This document shows, one piece after another, positions 54,407-63,701 of a stretch of DNA of 64,000 nucleotides. The notes under the pieces were generated by a model that was given only the letters and a program-made list of their open reading frames with translations, ran no database searches and was not told the origin of the DNA. This stretch comes from Pseudomonas sp. TCU-HL1 (lineage in GTDB: Bacteria > Pseudomonadota > Gammaproteobacteria > Pseudomonadales > Pseudomonadaceae), in NCBI RefSeq assembly GCF_001708505.1, contig NZ_CP015992.1:2046001-2110000 (forward strand), read 5' to 3'. Positions within the stretch are counted from its first letter, which is position 1; every line of letters starts with the position of its first letter. The position numbers and the translations under genes are program-made.

Positions 54407-54490
54407 TCAGGCCGACGCCAGGGCCAGGTCGGCCAGCACGCCGGTGAGGATCAAACGGATACCGTCGAACATGTCGAACATGTCGAGCAT
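54407..54490 (-). CDS. Possible 27-residue peptide downstream of the aldehyde dehydrogenase
   Basis: On the minus strand AGGAG stands 7 nt before an ATG at 54490 that opens MLDMFDMFDGIRLILTGVLA, ending DLALASA. The N-terminal third is acidic/aromatic with an MLDMFDMFD repeat and the rest is an amphipathic or hydrophobic helix. The strong ribosome-binding site and biased composition suggest a real small protein, perhaps membrane-associated. It is about 210 bp after the aldehyde dehydrogenase stop, beyond a REP, and ends 6 bp before the intron. I do not recognise the family. Confidence 0.45.
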   Translation of the reverse strand: MLDMFDMFDGIRLILTGVLADLALASA

Positions 54491-54521
54491 GGGAGGCTCC
54501 TGGTTGGGGGATGCCAATCCT

Positions 54522-54560
54522 GTAGGAGCGATTTCAATCGCGAATGAATTCGCCCCCACA
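54522..54560. repeat. REP element
   Basis: GTAGGAGCGATTTCAATCGC followed by GAATGAATTCGCCCCCAC, a near-palindrome of the same family as 45218-45255 and 10481-10564. Between it and the aldehyde dehydrogenase stop (54561-54701) I see no gene, only a small dyad ATGTAC-TGTT-GTACAT at 54633-54648. Confidence 0.7.
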
Positions 54561-54701
54561 AAACGCTTACGGGCACGAATCCAGGCGTCGCTCACGCCGC
54601 ACGGGCTAGGCGAGAAGGGCGGAGAACGCGGAATGTACTGTTGTACATGAGCATTTCGACGCTCTTCTCAACAACGCCCGGGCAAGCGAGCGGCGGCCGG
54701 A

Positions 54702-56126
54702 TCAGTGCTTGAACATCACATGGCGAATGGCGGTGTAGTCCTCCAACCCATACATGGACATGTCCTTGCCGTAGCCGGAGTGCTTGACGCCGCCGTGGGG
54801 CATTTCGCTGACCAGCATGAAATGAGTGTTGACCCAGGTGCAGCCATACTGCAGGCGCGCGGACAGGCGGTGGGCGCGGCCGACATCGGCGGTCCAGAGG
54901 GAAGAAGCCAGGCCGTAGTCGGAATCGTTGGCCCAGGCCAGCACTTGTTCCTCATCGTCGAACGCGGTGACCGAGATCACCGGGCCGAACACTTCGCGGC
55001 GGACGATCTCGTCGTCCTGGCGGGCGCCGGCGAGCACGGTGGGCTGGAAGAAGAAGCCCGGGCCGTCGACGCGCGCACCACCGGTGACCACCTGGATGTG
55101 CGGCACGGCGGCGGCGCGCTGGACGAAGCCTTCGACACGCGCCAGGTGCTGCTCGGTGATCAGCGGGCCGAGCTCGGTGGCCGGGTCGTCCTGCAGACCG
55201 GTCTTGAGGCTGCCGACGGCCTCGCCGAGCTTGGCCACGAAGCGCTCGTAGATGCCCTTCTGCGCATAGATGCGGCAGGCGGCGGTGCAGTCCTGGCCGG
55301 CGTTGTAGAAGCCGAAGGTGCGGATGCCTTCCACGGCGGCGTCGATGTCGGCGTCGTCGAAGATGATCACCGGGGCCTTGCCACCCAGTTCCATGTGCAT
55401 GCGTTTCACGCTGTCGGCGGTGCCGGCGATGATCCGTGAGCCGGTGGCGACCGAGCCGGTGAGGGAGACCATGCGTACTTTCGGGTGGGTGGTCAGCGGC
55501 TCGCCGACGCTCGGGCCACGGCCGAAGACCAGGTTCACCACGCCGGCAGGGAAGAGCTCGGCGATGAATTCGGCCAGCTTGAGGGCGGTCAGCGGGGTCT
55601 GCTCGGAGGGCTTGAGCACCACGGTGTTGCCGGCGGCCAGCGCCGGGCCGAGTTTCCAGGCGGCCATCATCAGCGGGTAGTTCCACGGCGCGATGGAGGC
55701 GACCACGCCCACCGGGTCGCGGCGGATCATCGAGGTGTGGCCGGGCAGGTATTCGCCGGCGGCGGAGCCGTTCATGCAGCGGCTGGCACCGGCGAAGAAG
55801 CGGAACACGTCGGCAATGGCCGGCAGTTCGTCGTTCAGCGCGGCGGCGTAGGGCTTGCCACAGTTCTGCGATTCCAGGCGCGCCAGTTCTTCGGCGTGGG
55901 CGTCGATGCGGTCGGCCAGTTTCAGCAGCAGGGTGGCGCGGTCCTTGGGCGAGGTCTGCGACCAGGCCGGGAAGGCGGCGTCGGCGGCCCGCACGGCGGC
56001 ATCGACCTGGGCCGGACTGGCCTCGGCGATTTCCACCAGGGCGGTGCCCAGGGACGGGTTGAGCACGGCGAGGCCGGGGCCTTCACCGGCGACGAGCTGG
56101 CCGTTGATCAGGAGCTTGGTTTGCAT
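54702..56126 (-). CDS. Aminoaldehyde dehydrogenase, PatD/gamma-aminobutyraldehyde dehydrogenase-like
   Basis: NAD-dependent aldehyde dehydrogenase of 474 residues, very similar along its length to E. coli PatD (YdcW), which oxidises 4-aminobutanal to GABA. Catalytic cysteine C280 is in NAGQDCTAACRIY and glutamate E246 in MELGGKAP; the substrate-binding motif SMIRRDPVGVVASIAPWNYP is present. The two ends (MQTKLLINGQLVAGEG, DYTAIRHVMFKH) match PatD. It is the last large gene of the sigma-54 operon after the permease, so its substrate may be an aminoaldehyde released from an N-methylated amine. Transamination genes for putrescine are not near. Confidence 0.88.
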   Translation of the reverse strand: MQTKLLINGQLVAGEGPGLAVLNPSLGTALVEIAEASPAQVDAAVRAADAAFPAWSQTSPKDRATLLLKLADRIDAHAEELARLESQNCGKPYAAALNDELPAIADVFRFFAGASRCMNGSAAGEYLPGHTSMIRRDPVGVVASIAPWNYPLMMAAWKLGPALAAGNTVVLKPSEQTPLTALKLAEFIAELFPAGVVNLVFGRGPSVGEPLTTHPKVRMVSLTGSVATGSRIIAGTADSVKRMHMELGGKAPVIIFDDADIDAAVEGIRTFGFYNAGQDCTAACRIYAQKGIYERFVAKLGEAVGSLKTGLQDDPATELGPLITEQHLARVEGFVQRAAAVPHIQVVTGGARVDGPGFFFQPTVLAGARQDDEIVRREVFGPVISVTAFDDEEQVLAWANDSDYGLASSLWTADVGRAHRLSARLQYGCTWVNTHFMLVSEMPHGGVKHSGYGKDMSMYGLEDYTAIRHVMFKH

Positions 56127-56142
56127 GGGGGCGTCCTCATAG

Positions 56143-56280
56143 TTGTTCCCTCTCCCTTCAGGGGCGACCGGCTAGGGGAGGGTTGGGGAGAGGGTTACTG
56201 GGTTCGGGTACACGGCGGTGCTTGGACTGAGCTTGGTTACCCTCTCCCCCGGCCCCTCTCCCTGAAGAGGAGAGGGGAGC
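56143..56280. repeat. Long inverted repeat between permease and dehydrogenase genes
   Basis: GGGGAGAGGGTTAC (56185-56198) and GTTACCCTCTCCCC (56236-56249) are exact complements, and outer CCCTCTCCC/GGGAGAGG units extend the pairing. The C-rich, T-poor structure lacks a T-run. It lies in a 183-bp gap and may tune expression of the distal dehydrogenase gene. Confidence 0.6.
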
Positions 56281-56309
56281 AGAGCTCGGAGAGAGTGTGC
56301 GGTGGCTAG

Positions 56310-57836
56310 TTACTGCGCCGGCACCCCGGCGACGTCAGCGGCCGTTGGGGTTGGCTTGGAGAACTTCCAGGCGTCGCCGGCCGGGGCGGTGCCCTTGTCG
56401 TACGGCTTGGCCAGCAGCATGTAGAGGAAGCCCGCGCCCATTACCACCACTGTGGTCAGGATCATCGAGTAGTTGATGTACCAGGCGGCATCCGGGCTGC
56501 GCGGCCAGACCATGTTGACGATGGCGCCAAGGCCGTAGATCAGCGCGGCGACGTTCACCAGCAGGCCCCAGCCGCCCAGACTGAACTGACCGCTCGGGCG
56601 CCAGCCCTTGGCGCGGGCGATCAGTGCCGCGATCACGATCAGCTGGAAGGCGACGTAGATACCAATGGCGGCGAAGCCGACGATGGTGGCCACGGCGTCC
56701 GCCATGAACAGGCCGAGGCAGACGATGGCCGCCGGCAGGACACCGCTCACCACCAGGGCGAAGGACGGTACCTGGTTGGCGGACAGGCGCTTGAGCAGGT
56801 TGCTGCCGACGATCATTTCGTCACGGGCATAGGCGAACAGCAGTCGGCTGGCGGCGGCTTGCAGGCTGAGCACGCAGGAGATGAAGGACACCATCACCAC
56901 GGCCATGACCAGCTTCGAACCCACCGGACCGAAGGCATTGGAAAGGATGGTGGAAACCGGGTCGGTGTCTTCGCCGGCGATGACCTTCTGCATGTCCGGC
57001 ACCGCGAGAATCAGCGCCAGGCAGGCGAACATGGCTGCGGCGCCGCCGATGTAGATGGTCATGCGCATGGCCTTGGGAATGCGCTTGCCAGGGTTGGGGG
57101 TTTCCTCGGCCACGTCACCGCAGGCCTCGAAGCCGTAGTACTGGAACAGGCCCGCCAGGGACGCCGCGAGGAAGGCCGGCAGGTAGGAGCCGTTGACGTT
57201 GATCTCGAAGGTGTCGAACAGCACGCTGAACGGCTGGTGGCGTTCGAAGATCAGCAGGTAGCCGCCCACCAGGATGGCCCCGACCAGTTCGCAGAGGAAA
57301 CCGAACATGGCCACGCGCGCCAGCAGCTTGGTGCCCACCAGGTTGAGCGCAGTGGATAGCAGGATCAGGCCAAGGGCGATGTAGATGTTGGCGTTGGAGT
57401 TGGCCTCGAAACCGAGCATGGCGGCCAGGTACGGACCGGCACCGACGGCAACGCCGGCAATGGTGGCGCACAGTGCCCAGGCATAGACCCAGCCCACCAT
57501 CCACGCCCAGCGCTTGCCCACCAGGCGGCGTGCCCAGGGGTAGACACCACCGGAAATCGGGAACTGCGAAACCACTTCACCGAACACCAGGCACACCAGC
57601 AACTGGCCGAGGCCGATCAGCAGGTAGGACCAGAACATCGGCGGGCCGCCTGCCGCGAGGCAGAGACCGAACAGGGTGTAGACGCCGACCACCGGCGACA
57701 GATAAGTGAAACCGAGGGAGAAGTTCTCCCACAGGCTCATGCTGCGGTTGAAGTTGGAGCTGTAGCCGAGCGCGCGCAGCTGTTCGGCATCCTGATCGAT
57801 CGAAGCGGTTGCACGCGCCGCAGAAGACCCACTCAT
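56310..57836 (-). CDS. APC-superfamily amino acid/amine permease
   Basis: A 508-residue inner-membrane transporter with about twelve helices. The conserved first-helix region SLGFTYLSPVVGVYTLFGL, GGVYPWARRLVGKRWAWMVG and the FEACGDVAEETPNPGKRIPK loop mark the amino acid-choline-transporter/GABA-permease branch. The ATG at 57836 has GAGG before it; five further codons upstream are optional. Placed between the demethylase and aldehyde dehydrogenase genes, it probably imports the operon's amine or amino-acid substrate. Substrate not readable. Confidence 0.9.
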   Translation of the reverse strand: MSGSSAARATASIDQDAEQLRALGYSSNFNRSMSLWENFSLGFTYLSPVVGVYTLFGLCLAAGGPPMFWSYLLIGLGQLLVCLVFGEVVSQFPISGGVYPWARRLVGKRWAWMVGWVYAWALCATIAGVAVGAGPYLAAMLGFEANSNANIYIALGLILLSTALNLVGTKLLARVAMFGFLCELVGAILVGGYLLIFERHQPFSVLFDTFEINVNGSYLPAFLAASLAGLFQYYGFEACGDVAEETPNPGKRIPKAMRMTIYIGGAAAMFACLALILAVPDMQKVIAGEDTDPVSTILSNAFGPVGSKLVMAVVMVSFISCVLSLQAAASRLLFAYARDEMIVGSNLLKRLSANQVPSFALVVSGVLPAAIVCLGLFMADAVATIVGFAAIGIYVAFQLIVIAALIARAKGWRPSGQFSLGGWGLLVNVAALIYGLGAIVNMVWPRSPDAAWYINYSMILTTVVVMGAGFLYMLLAKPYDKGTAPAGDAWKFSKPTPTAADVAGVPAQ

Positions 57837-57943
57837 ATTGTTTTTCCTCATTTGAATGGCAGTCGTTTGCTTGGCCGGCGGGGCGGGGCCCGCCGGTGCT
57901 CATGGAAGAGCCTTTGTTGTTATGGGTGAAGCGTGATGCGGAC

Positions 57944-58984
57944 TCAGACGGCCTTGGCCACCTGCTCGTCGCGGCCGTCGTCGAACTGCGACAGCCACTC
58001 GACGGCGGCGTCGCGGTAACGGGTGAAGCCCTTGTAGTCCACCAGCTCCTGGTTGAGGGACTTGAGCACGCGGTGCATGCGCTTGGCCCAGGCCGGGTTG
58101 GTGGCGATGTCTTCCAGGTTCAACAGATAAGTACGGATCGGGAACACGATGGCGTTGCTGCGCGGCAGGCGGTGCAGCGGCTGCAGCTCGATGCGCAGGT
58201 AGACCAGCTTGCCGGCGTTCTCGGCGGTCACCGTGGTGCGGTCCGGGGCCCAGTCCGGCAGGCTTTCGGCGGAGACGTCCAGGCGCGGGTTGACGGTCAG
58301 CGACCAGTTCAGGCGGCGTACAGGATGGCCGCAACGCAGGCGCAGGAGGAACTTCAGCGCGCGGTCGAGCATGCCGGTCTCTTTCACCAGCGGCACCGGA
58401 CCGTGGAACTCGTGCCAGGCCATGCCGAGGTTGAAGCGCAGGGAGTAGTCGGCGCGCTGGGTGGCGATACCGGCGCCCCAGTACAGGGTGCCGTCACGCT
58501 CTTCCTGCAGCACCCAGTCGCCCTGGGCCTGCCGGGTGATGTATTCCATCGGCTCGTAGGGGAGGGTGGCCGGGTCGCCGAAGGTGAAGGTGTCGTCGAT
58601 GTTCAGCAGCTTGTTGGTCCAGTGCCAGCGAGTGCCGTCCTTCTCCAGGCTGAAGAACTCGGGGTAGTCGCTGGCGTAGGACTCCATGATCAGCTCGAGC
58701 AGGTCCCACTGGGCTTCCATCATGTGCGGCGCCGACACGTAGTGCATGCCCGGGTCTTTCTCCAGGGTGATGGCGCGGTCGCGGCATTCGCTGATGTAGT
58801 GCTCGTCGATGTCGAAGACGGCCTTGAGCGCTGCGTCGCCCACCGATACATGGGGCTCCAGGTTCATCGAGTACATGTACTCGTCGTCCGGGAAGGGGAA
58901 GGGCGCGCGGGCGATGCACTCGGGGCTGTTCGCGTAGGTGTAGTCGTCGCGGTAGGTTTCGTCGGGTCGGAACTGGATGGTCAT
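57944..58984 (-). CDS. Haem-dependent oxidative N-demethylase-like catalytic subunit (DUF3445)
   Basis: A 346-residue protein of the HODM alpha family, whose studied Pseudomonas mendocina member uses a haem-bearing PAS fold to demethylate dimethylamine with NADPH and oxygen. Family-like sequences are TIQFRPDETYRDDYTYANSP, NLEPHVSVGDAALKAVFDID, MHYVSAPHMMEAQWDLLELI and FNLGMAWHEFHGPVP. The ATG at 58984 lies 13 bp after the reductase stop; the longer frame is not coding. Which histidine binds haem cannot be fixed here. Neighbours are a PDR-type reductase and a DmmA-like protein, but no GcvT-like subunit is present, so the substrate may differ from dimethylamine. Confidence 0.85.
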   Translation of the reverse strand: MTIQFRPDETYRDDYTYANSPECIARAPFPFPDDEYMYSMNLEPHVSVGDAALKAVFDIDEHYISECRDRAITLEKDPGMHYVSAPHMMEAQWDLLELIMESYASDYPEFFSLEKDGTRWHWTNKLLNIDDTFTFGDPATLPYEPMEYITRQAQGDWVLQEERDGTLYWGAGIATQRADYSLRFNLGMAWHEFHGPVPLVKETGMLDRALKFLLRLRCGHPVRRLNWSLTVNPRLDVSAESLPDWAPDRTTVTAENAGKLVYLRIELQPLHRLPRSNAIVFPIRTYLLNLEDIATNPAWAKRMHRVLKSLNQELVDYKGFTRYRDAAVEWLSQFDDGRDEQVAKAV

Positions 58985-58997
58985 GGTCGTTCTCCGT

Positions 58998-59966
58998 TCA
59001 GCAGTCGATGACCAGCCGCGAGCACTTGGCGCGCGATACGCAGGGCATGATTTTCTTGTTGGCGGCCTTGTCCTCGTCGGACAGCCAGTCGTCGGTGTGG
59101 TGGATCTCGCCGTCCAGCTCCAGCACAGGGGTTTCACACATGCCGCAGGCGCCGCCACGGCACAGGTAGGGAATCTCGTGGCCGGCGGCCTCGGCGGCCT
59201 CCAGCAGGCTCTGGTCGGGCGAGACCTCGATCGTGGCGCCGCTGCGCGCCAGGGTGACGCTGAAGGCTTCGCCGACGCTGCCCTGTTCCAGGAACCGCTC
59301 GTAGTGGATGTGGCTGTCGGTCCAGCCCTGGGCGCGGGCGCTGTCGATGGCGTCCTGGATCATGGATTCCGGGCCGCACACATACAGGTGGCTGCCCAGC
59401 GGGCGGTCAGCCACTACGGCGGCGATGTCCAGGCGCTGGTCGATGTCGTTGCGGTACAGGCGCACCGCATCGCCATATTCGCGCACCAGTTCGTCGCCCA
59501 GGCGCGCGTGCTCCGCGCCACGCACGGCCAGGTGCACTTCGAAGGGCGTGCCGCGCAGACGCAGTTCCGCCAGTTGCGAGCAGACCGGGGTGATGCCCAC
59601 GCCGCCGGCGATGAACAGGTGCAGGCGGGCGTGCTTGCTCAGCGGGAACAGGTTCACCGGGCGGAGGATTTCCAGCACGTCGCCTTCGTTCACGGCTTCG
59701 TGCATCCGCAACGAGCCGCCACGGCCGTCCTCGACCCGGCGTACGGCGATCTGGTAGGCGCTGGAGTCGTAGGGCGAACTCATCAGCGAGTAGGCGTTGC
59801 GGTAGGTGCCGTTCTCATGGGGGATCAGCACCACCACGTTGCTGCCACCGGAGAAAGGCGGCAGGTGCGCGCCATCGGTGGACACCAGGGTGAAGCGCTT
59901 GATTTCGGGGGTTACGGCTTCGACGCGGGCGACCCGCACGTTCAGGGTTCCGTTGCTCAGGCTCAT
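58998..59966 (-). CDS. PDR/VanB-type FMN, NAD(P)H, 2Fe-2S oxidoreductase (reductase subunit)
   Basis: Electron-transfer subunit (322 residues) for the haem demethylase. Ferredoxin-reductase-like FMN domain (about 1-110, YRNAYSLMSSPYDSSAYQIA), NAD(P)H domain (about 110-225, FIAGGVGITPVCSQLAELRL, YVCGPESMIQDAI) and a C-terminal plant-type ferredoxin with CRGGACGMCETPV and a distal cysteine (IMPCVSRAKCSR). This order matches the phthalate dioxygenase reductase family. It overlaps the preceding DmmA-like gene by 4 bp, so the two are coupled. Confidence 0.92.
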   Translation of the reverse strand: MSLSNGTLNVRVARVEAVTPEIKRFTLVSTDGAHLPPFSGGSNVVVLIPHENGTYRNAYSLMSSPYDSSAYQIAVRRVEDGRGGSLRMHEAVNEGDVLEILRPVNLFPLSKHARLHLFIAGGVGITPVCSQLAELRLRGTPFEVHLAVRGAEHARLGDELVREYGDAVRLYRNDIDQRLDIAAVVADRPLGSHLYVCGPESMIQDAIDSARAQGWTDSHIHYERFLEQGSVGEAFSVTLARSGATIEVSPDQSLLEAAEAAGHEIPYLCRGGACGMCETPVLELDGEIHHTDDWLSDEDKAANKKIMPCVSRAKCSRLVIDC

Positions 59967-60565
59967 GTGTCGAGCTCCTCGGCGGCCGGCAGTTCGCCGG
60001 GGACTTCGGCATCGGCCTTCACGGCCTGGAAGGCGGCGAGGCGGCGGGAGTAGTGATCGCGCACCACCAGCATCCGACTGCAGCTGGGGCACTGGAATAC
60101 GCGCTGGGTGACATTCTCGGTGTAGCTGTCGCAGTGCACGCACCAGACGCGGCGGACGAAACTGCCGGCGTGCTCACGGAGCACTTCGTCACCGTTCATG
60201 TCGTAGCGGGTGGCAACCTGCATCGCGGTGCCGATGAAGCTTTCCGAACCGGAGAGGTAGAGGCGGGTGCCCATGTGGGCATCCCCGAGGATGTGTTCGA
60301 GGTCGTCCACCAGCTCTTGATTGCTGGCATAGACGCGCAGCTCGGCAACGTCGCGTTGTGAGAGTTCGGCGAGGAAGTCCTGGCCGGAAAAGGATTCCTG
60401 GGAGTAGAGCAGGGTAATGTTCAGGCCCTGCCCGGCCATGTCGTCCAGCAGGCGCAGCAGGGCGCGGCCGCCGCTGCCCTGGCCGACGACCAGATGACGG
60501 ATACCGCCGGGGAGGGGGTGGAGCTGGTCGTATACCGGCCGGCTCTTGATACCTGTGATCAGCAT
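59963..60565 (-). CDS. DmmA-like subunit of the N-demethylase system
   Basis: A 200-residue protein resembling DmmA of dimethylamine monooxygenases. The N-terminal part looks like a Rossmann or ferredoxin-reductase NAD domain without the full cofactor motif (GIRHLVVGQGSGGRALLRLL, LYLSGSESFIGTAMQVATRY). The C-terminus is a zinc-ribbon or rubredoxin-like cluster (CVHCDSYTENVTQ, then CPSCSRM). It is the first gene after the sigma-54 promoter. The ATG at 60565 gives MLITGIKSRPVYDQLHPLPG; an upstream open stretch is not coding. A structural or regulatory role in electron transfer to the haem subunit is inferred. Confidence 0.8.
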   Translation of the reverse strand: MLITGIKSRPVYDQLHPLPGGIRHLVVGQGSGGRALLRLLDDMAGQGLNITLLYSQESFSGQDFLAELSQRDVAELRVYASNQELVDDLEHILGDAHMGTRLYLSGSESFIGTAMQVATRYDMNGDEVLREHAGSFVRRVWCVHCDSYTENVTQRVFQCPSCSRMLVVRDHYSRRLAAFQAVKADAEVPGELPAAEELDT

Positions 60566-60651
60566 TGTTGTTTTGCCTCCAGAGCTGCCGGACCTCTCGG
60601 GCCCGGCTTCTATGCGATGACCCACTCAGGTGGATGGGTTGCCGTTAGCTG

Positions 60652-60670
60652 GAGCACATGCTGTGCCAAC
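60652..60670 (-). promoter_or_regulatory. Sigma-54 promoter of the N-demethylase operon
   Basis: Minus-strand TTGGCACAGCATGTGCT has the invariant GG (60667-60666) and GC (60655-60654) exactly 10 nt apart, fitting the -24/-12 consensus TGGCAC-N5-TTGC. Transcription would start near 60643, 78 nt before the first gene. The enhancer-binding protein gene lies directly upstream. Confidence 0.75.
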
Positions 60671-60684
60671 TTAGTAACGTATTG

Positions 60685-60753
60685 AAATAAAACGAATTTT
60701 ATTTGTCTTATAGTGCTGGATGTAGGCAGAAATGAATTGCCTTGTTGGCATTC
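60685..60753 (-). promoter_or_regulatory. Candidate upstream sites for the sigma-54 activator
   Basis: GAATTGCC-TTGTT-GGCATTC (60734-60753) is a near-perfect dyad centred about 100 bp upstream of the predicted start, the usual range for an enhancer. Closer in, AAATAAAA-CGAA-TTTTATTT (60685-60704) is a perfect 8-bp AT-rich dyad that could be a bend or IHF-type site. A perfect hairpin GGCACA-TCCC-TGTGCC (60801-60816) sits just after the activator stop but has no T-run. Confidence 0.4.
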
Positions 60754-60823
60754 TTGCAGCGTTGTACGGGAGTGCGGGGAGGGGGAAACGACAGCATTGG
60801 GGCACATCCCTGTGCCGGTGGGA

Positions 60824-62274
<1,451 letters not shown>

Positions 62275-62278
<4 letters not shown>

Positions 62279-63408
62279 GGATGCAACTCGCCGCTATGGC
62301 GGATGCCGCGCTCGGTTGCACGCAGCACCGCGACCTTCCAGGCCACGCCTTCCTGCATGAGGATGCGCGAGCAATGGACGTTGAACAGTTGCGGCCGGCC
62401 GCTCAGGTCGGGCAGCTGCAGGCTGTGCCAGGTGCGTTCGGGCAGCGACTGGTCCAGCAGGGCGTGGGCGATGCTGGTGCCCTGGGTGATGCCGAAGGTG
62501 TTCTCGAAGGCAGCGTTGCGCCATTGCGGCTGGAGCTCTTCGTCGATCACCACCACCGCGTCCGGCACCGCGTCGAAGACCCGGCGCAGCGCATCGATGC
62601 GTTGCTCGGCGTCGTGCTGCACGCGCAGCTCCTGGCTGACGTCGCGGATGCTGCCCCACATGCGCAGCAGGCGGCCGTTGTGGATGGCGGCGCGCACATC
62701 GTTTTCCACGTAGGCGGGCGAACCATCGTGGCGGCGGTCCACCGAGAGGGCGCCGTCGACGCAGAAGCCGGTTTCCACCAGGCGCCGCACGAACTCTTCG
62801 TTGGCCGGGCTGCGCGGCCAGTAGAGGCGCACCGGTTGCTGGTTGAAGTCGACGTCCGCCGGCATTTCGTAGACCTCCGCCATGGCGCGGTTGCACATGC
62901 GCCAGTAGGAGCGGTTTTCGAACACCTGGCGGACGATCTCGTCGGGTGTCTGGGTCATGTCCACCGCCTCGGCGAACTCGATGCACCAGTAGGCCACCTT
63001 GGCGCTGTAGAGCATCTGGCTCATGACTTCGTTGGCGTTCTGCAACTCGTTCACCCGGCGGGTGAGGGCGCCGAGCGGCATCTTGATCAGGTGCAGGCGG
63101 GGTGTGGGCTCGGTGCGCCATTCCAGAATGCCGCTGGCCAGCATCGGCAGGAGCCCGCCACTGTGGCGGATCAGGGTGAGTTCCAGGTCCTGGATGCGTT
63201 CGTCGGCGGGCGGGTTGGCGAAAAGCAGATTCAGGGCGCGCACCGACTCGGCGGTGTAGATCTGTTCGATACCCAGCCCCAGGAGTTCATCCGGCGCATA
63301 ACCAAGCTGGTCGCTCAGGCTGGGCGAGATATGCAGCAGTTGGCCGCTGATCGAGAGCGTGGCGGAAAGCAGCAGGCCGCGTTCGGCCATCAGGTGTAGT
63401 GGGTCCAT
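62275..63408 (-). CDS. PAS-repeat sensor protein without output domain
   Basis: A 377-residue cytoplasmic protein that appears to consist only of PAS modules: about 14-115 (LSISGQLLHISPSLSDQLGY), about 125-245 (MLYSAKVAYWCIEFAEAVDM) and about 255-370 (VFDAVPDAVVVIDEELQPQW). I see no kinase, GGDEF, EAL or DNA-binding domain and no membrane segment. The ATG at 63408 is preferred; the frame extends upstream with a non-family composition. Translationally coupled to the enhancer-binding protein, it may supply the signal that turns that activator on. The upstream gap to 63701 shows no gene. Confidence 0.82.
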
Positions 63409-63701
63409 GTCGATTCCAGGTGTTCTTGCGGGATTCGAACTTACGTCCGCACATTGCGTGCCAGCCGCCATGGACAGGTGGCGCGGGGCCTGCGGCCGAA
63501 CGCGGGGTGCGAGTGCTGCATTTTTACAGCGCTTCCCGGCAGGACCACAGCACCTCCGGTCGGCCGATGGAAGGCTGGGCTTCCCTGTCCGGCATTGCAC
63601 GCCGGCCGGCTCTTGAGTCACAGAGGCTTAGCCGATATCTTGAGGCGCCTAATCATTAGTCTGCTACCAAGTCCTTCCCCGGCAGACGACCCGGACCCCT
63701 G

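Noticed and set aside
54407..54595. 62-codon version of the small ORF after the aldehyde dehydrogenase
   Set aside because: The first 35 codons run through the REP element and lack a ribosome-binding site; only the 27-codon internal start has one.
57875..57896. Hairpin CCGGCGGG...CCCGCCGG between the haem subunit and permease genes as a terminator
   Set aside because: No T-run on either strand; more likely an mRNA structure inside the operon.
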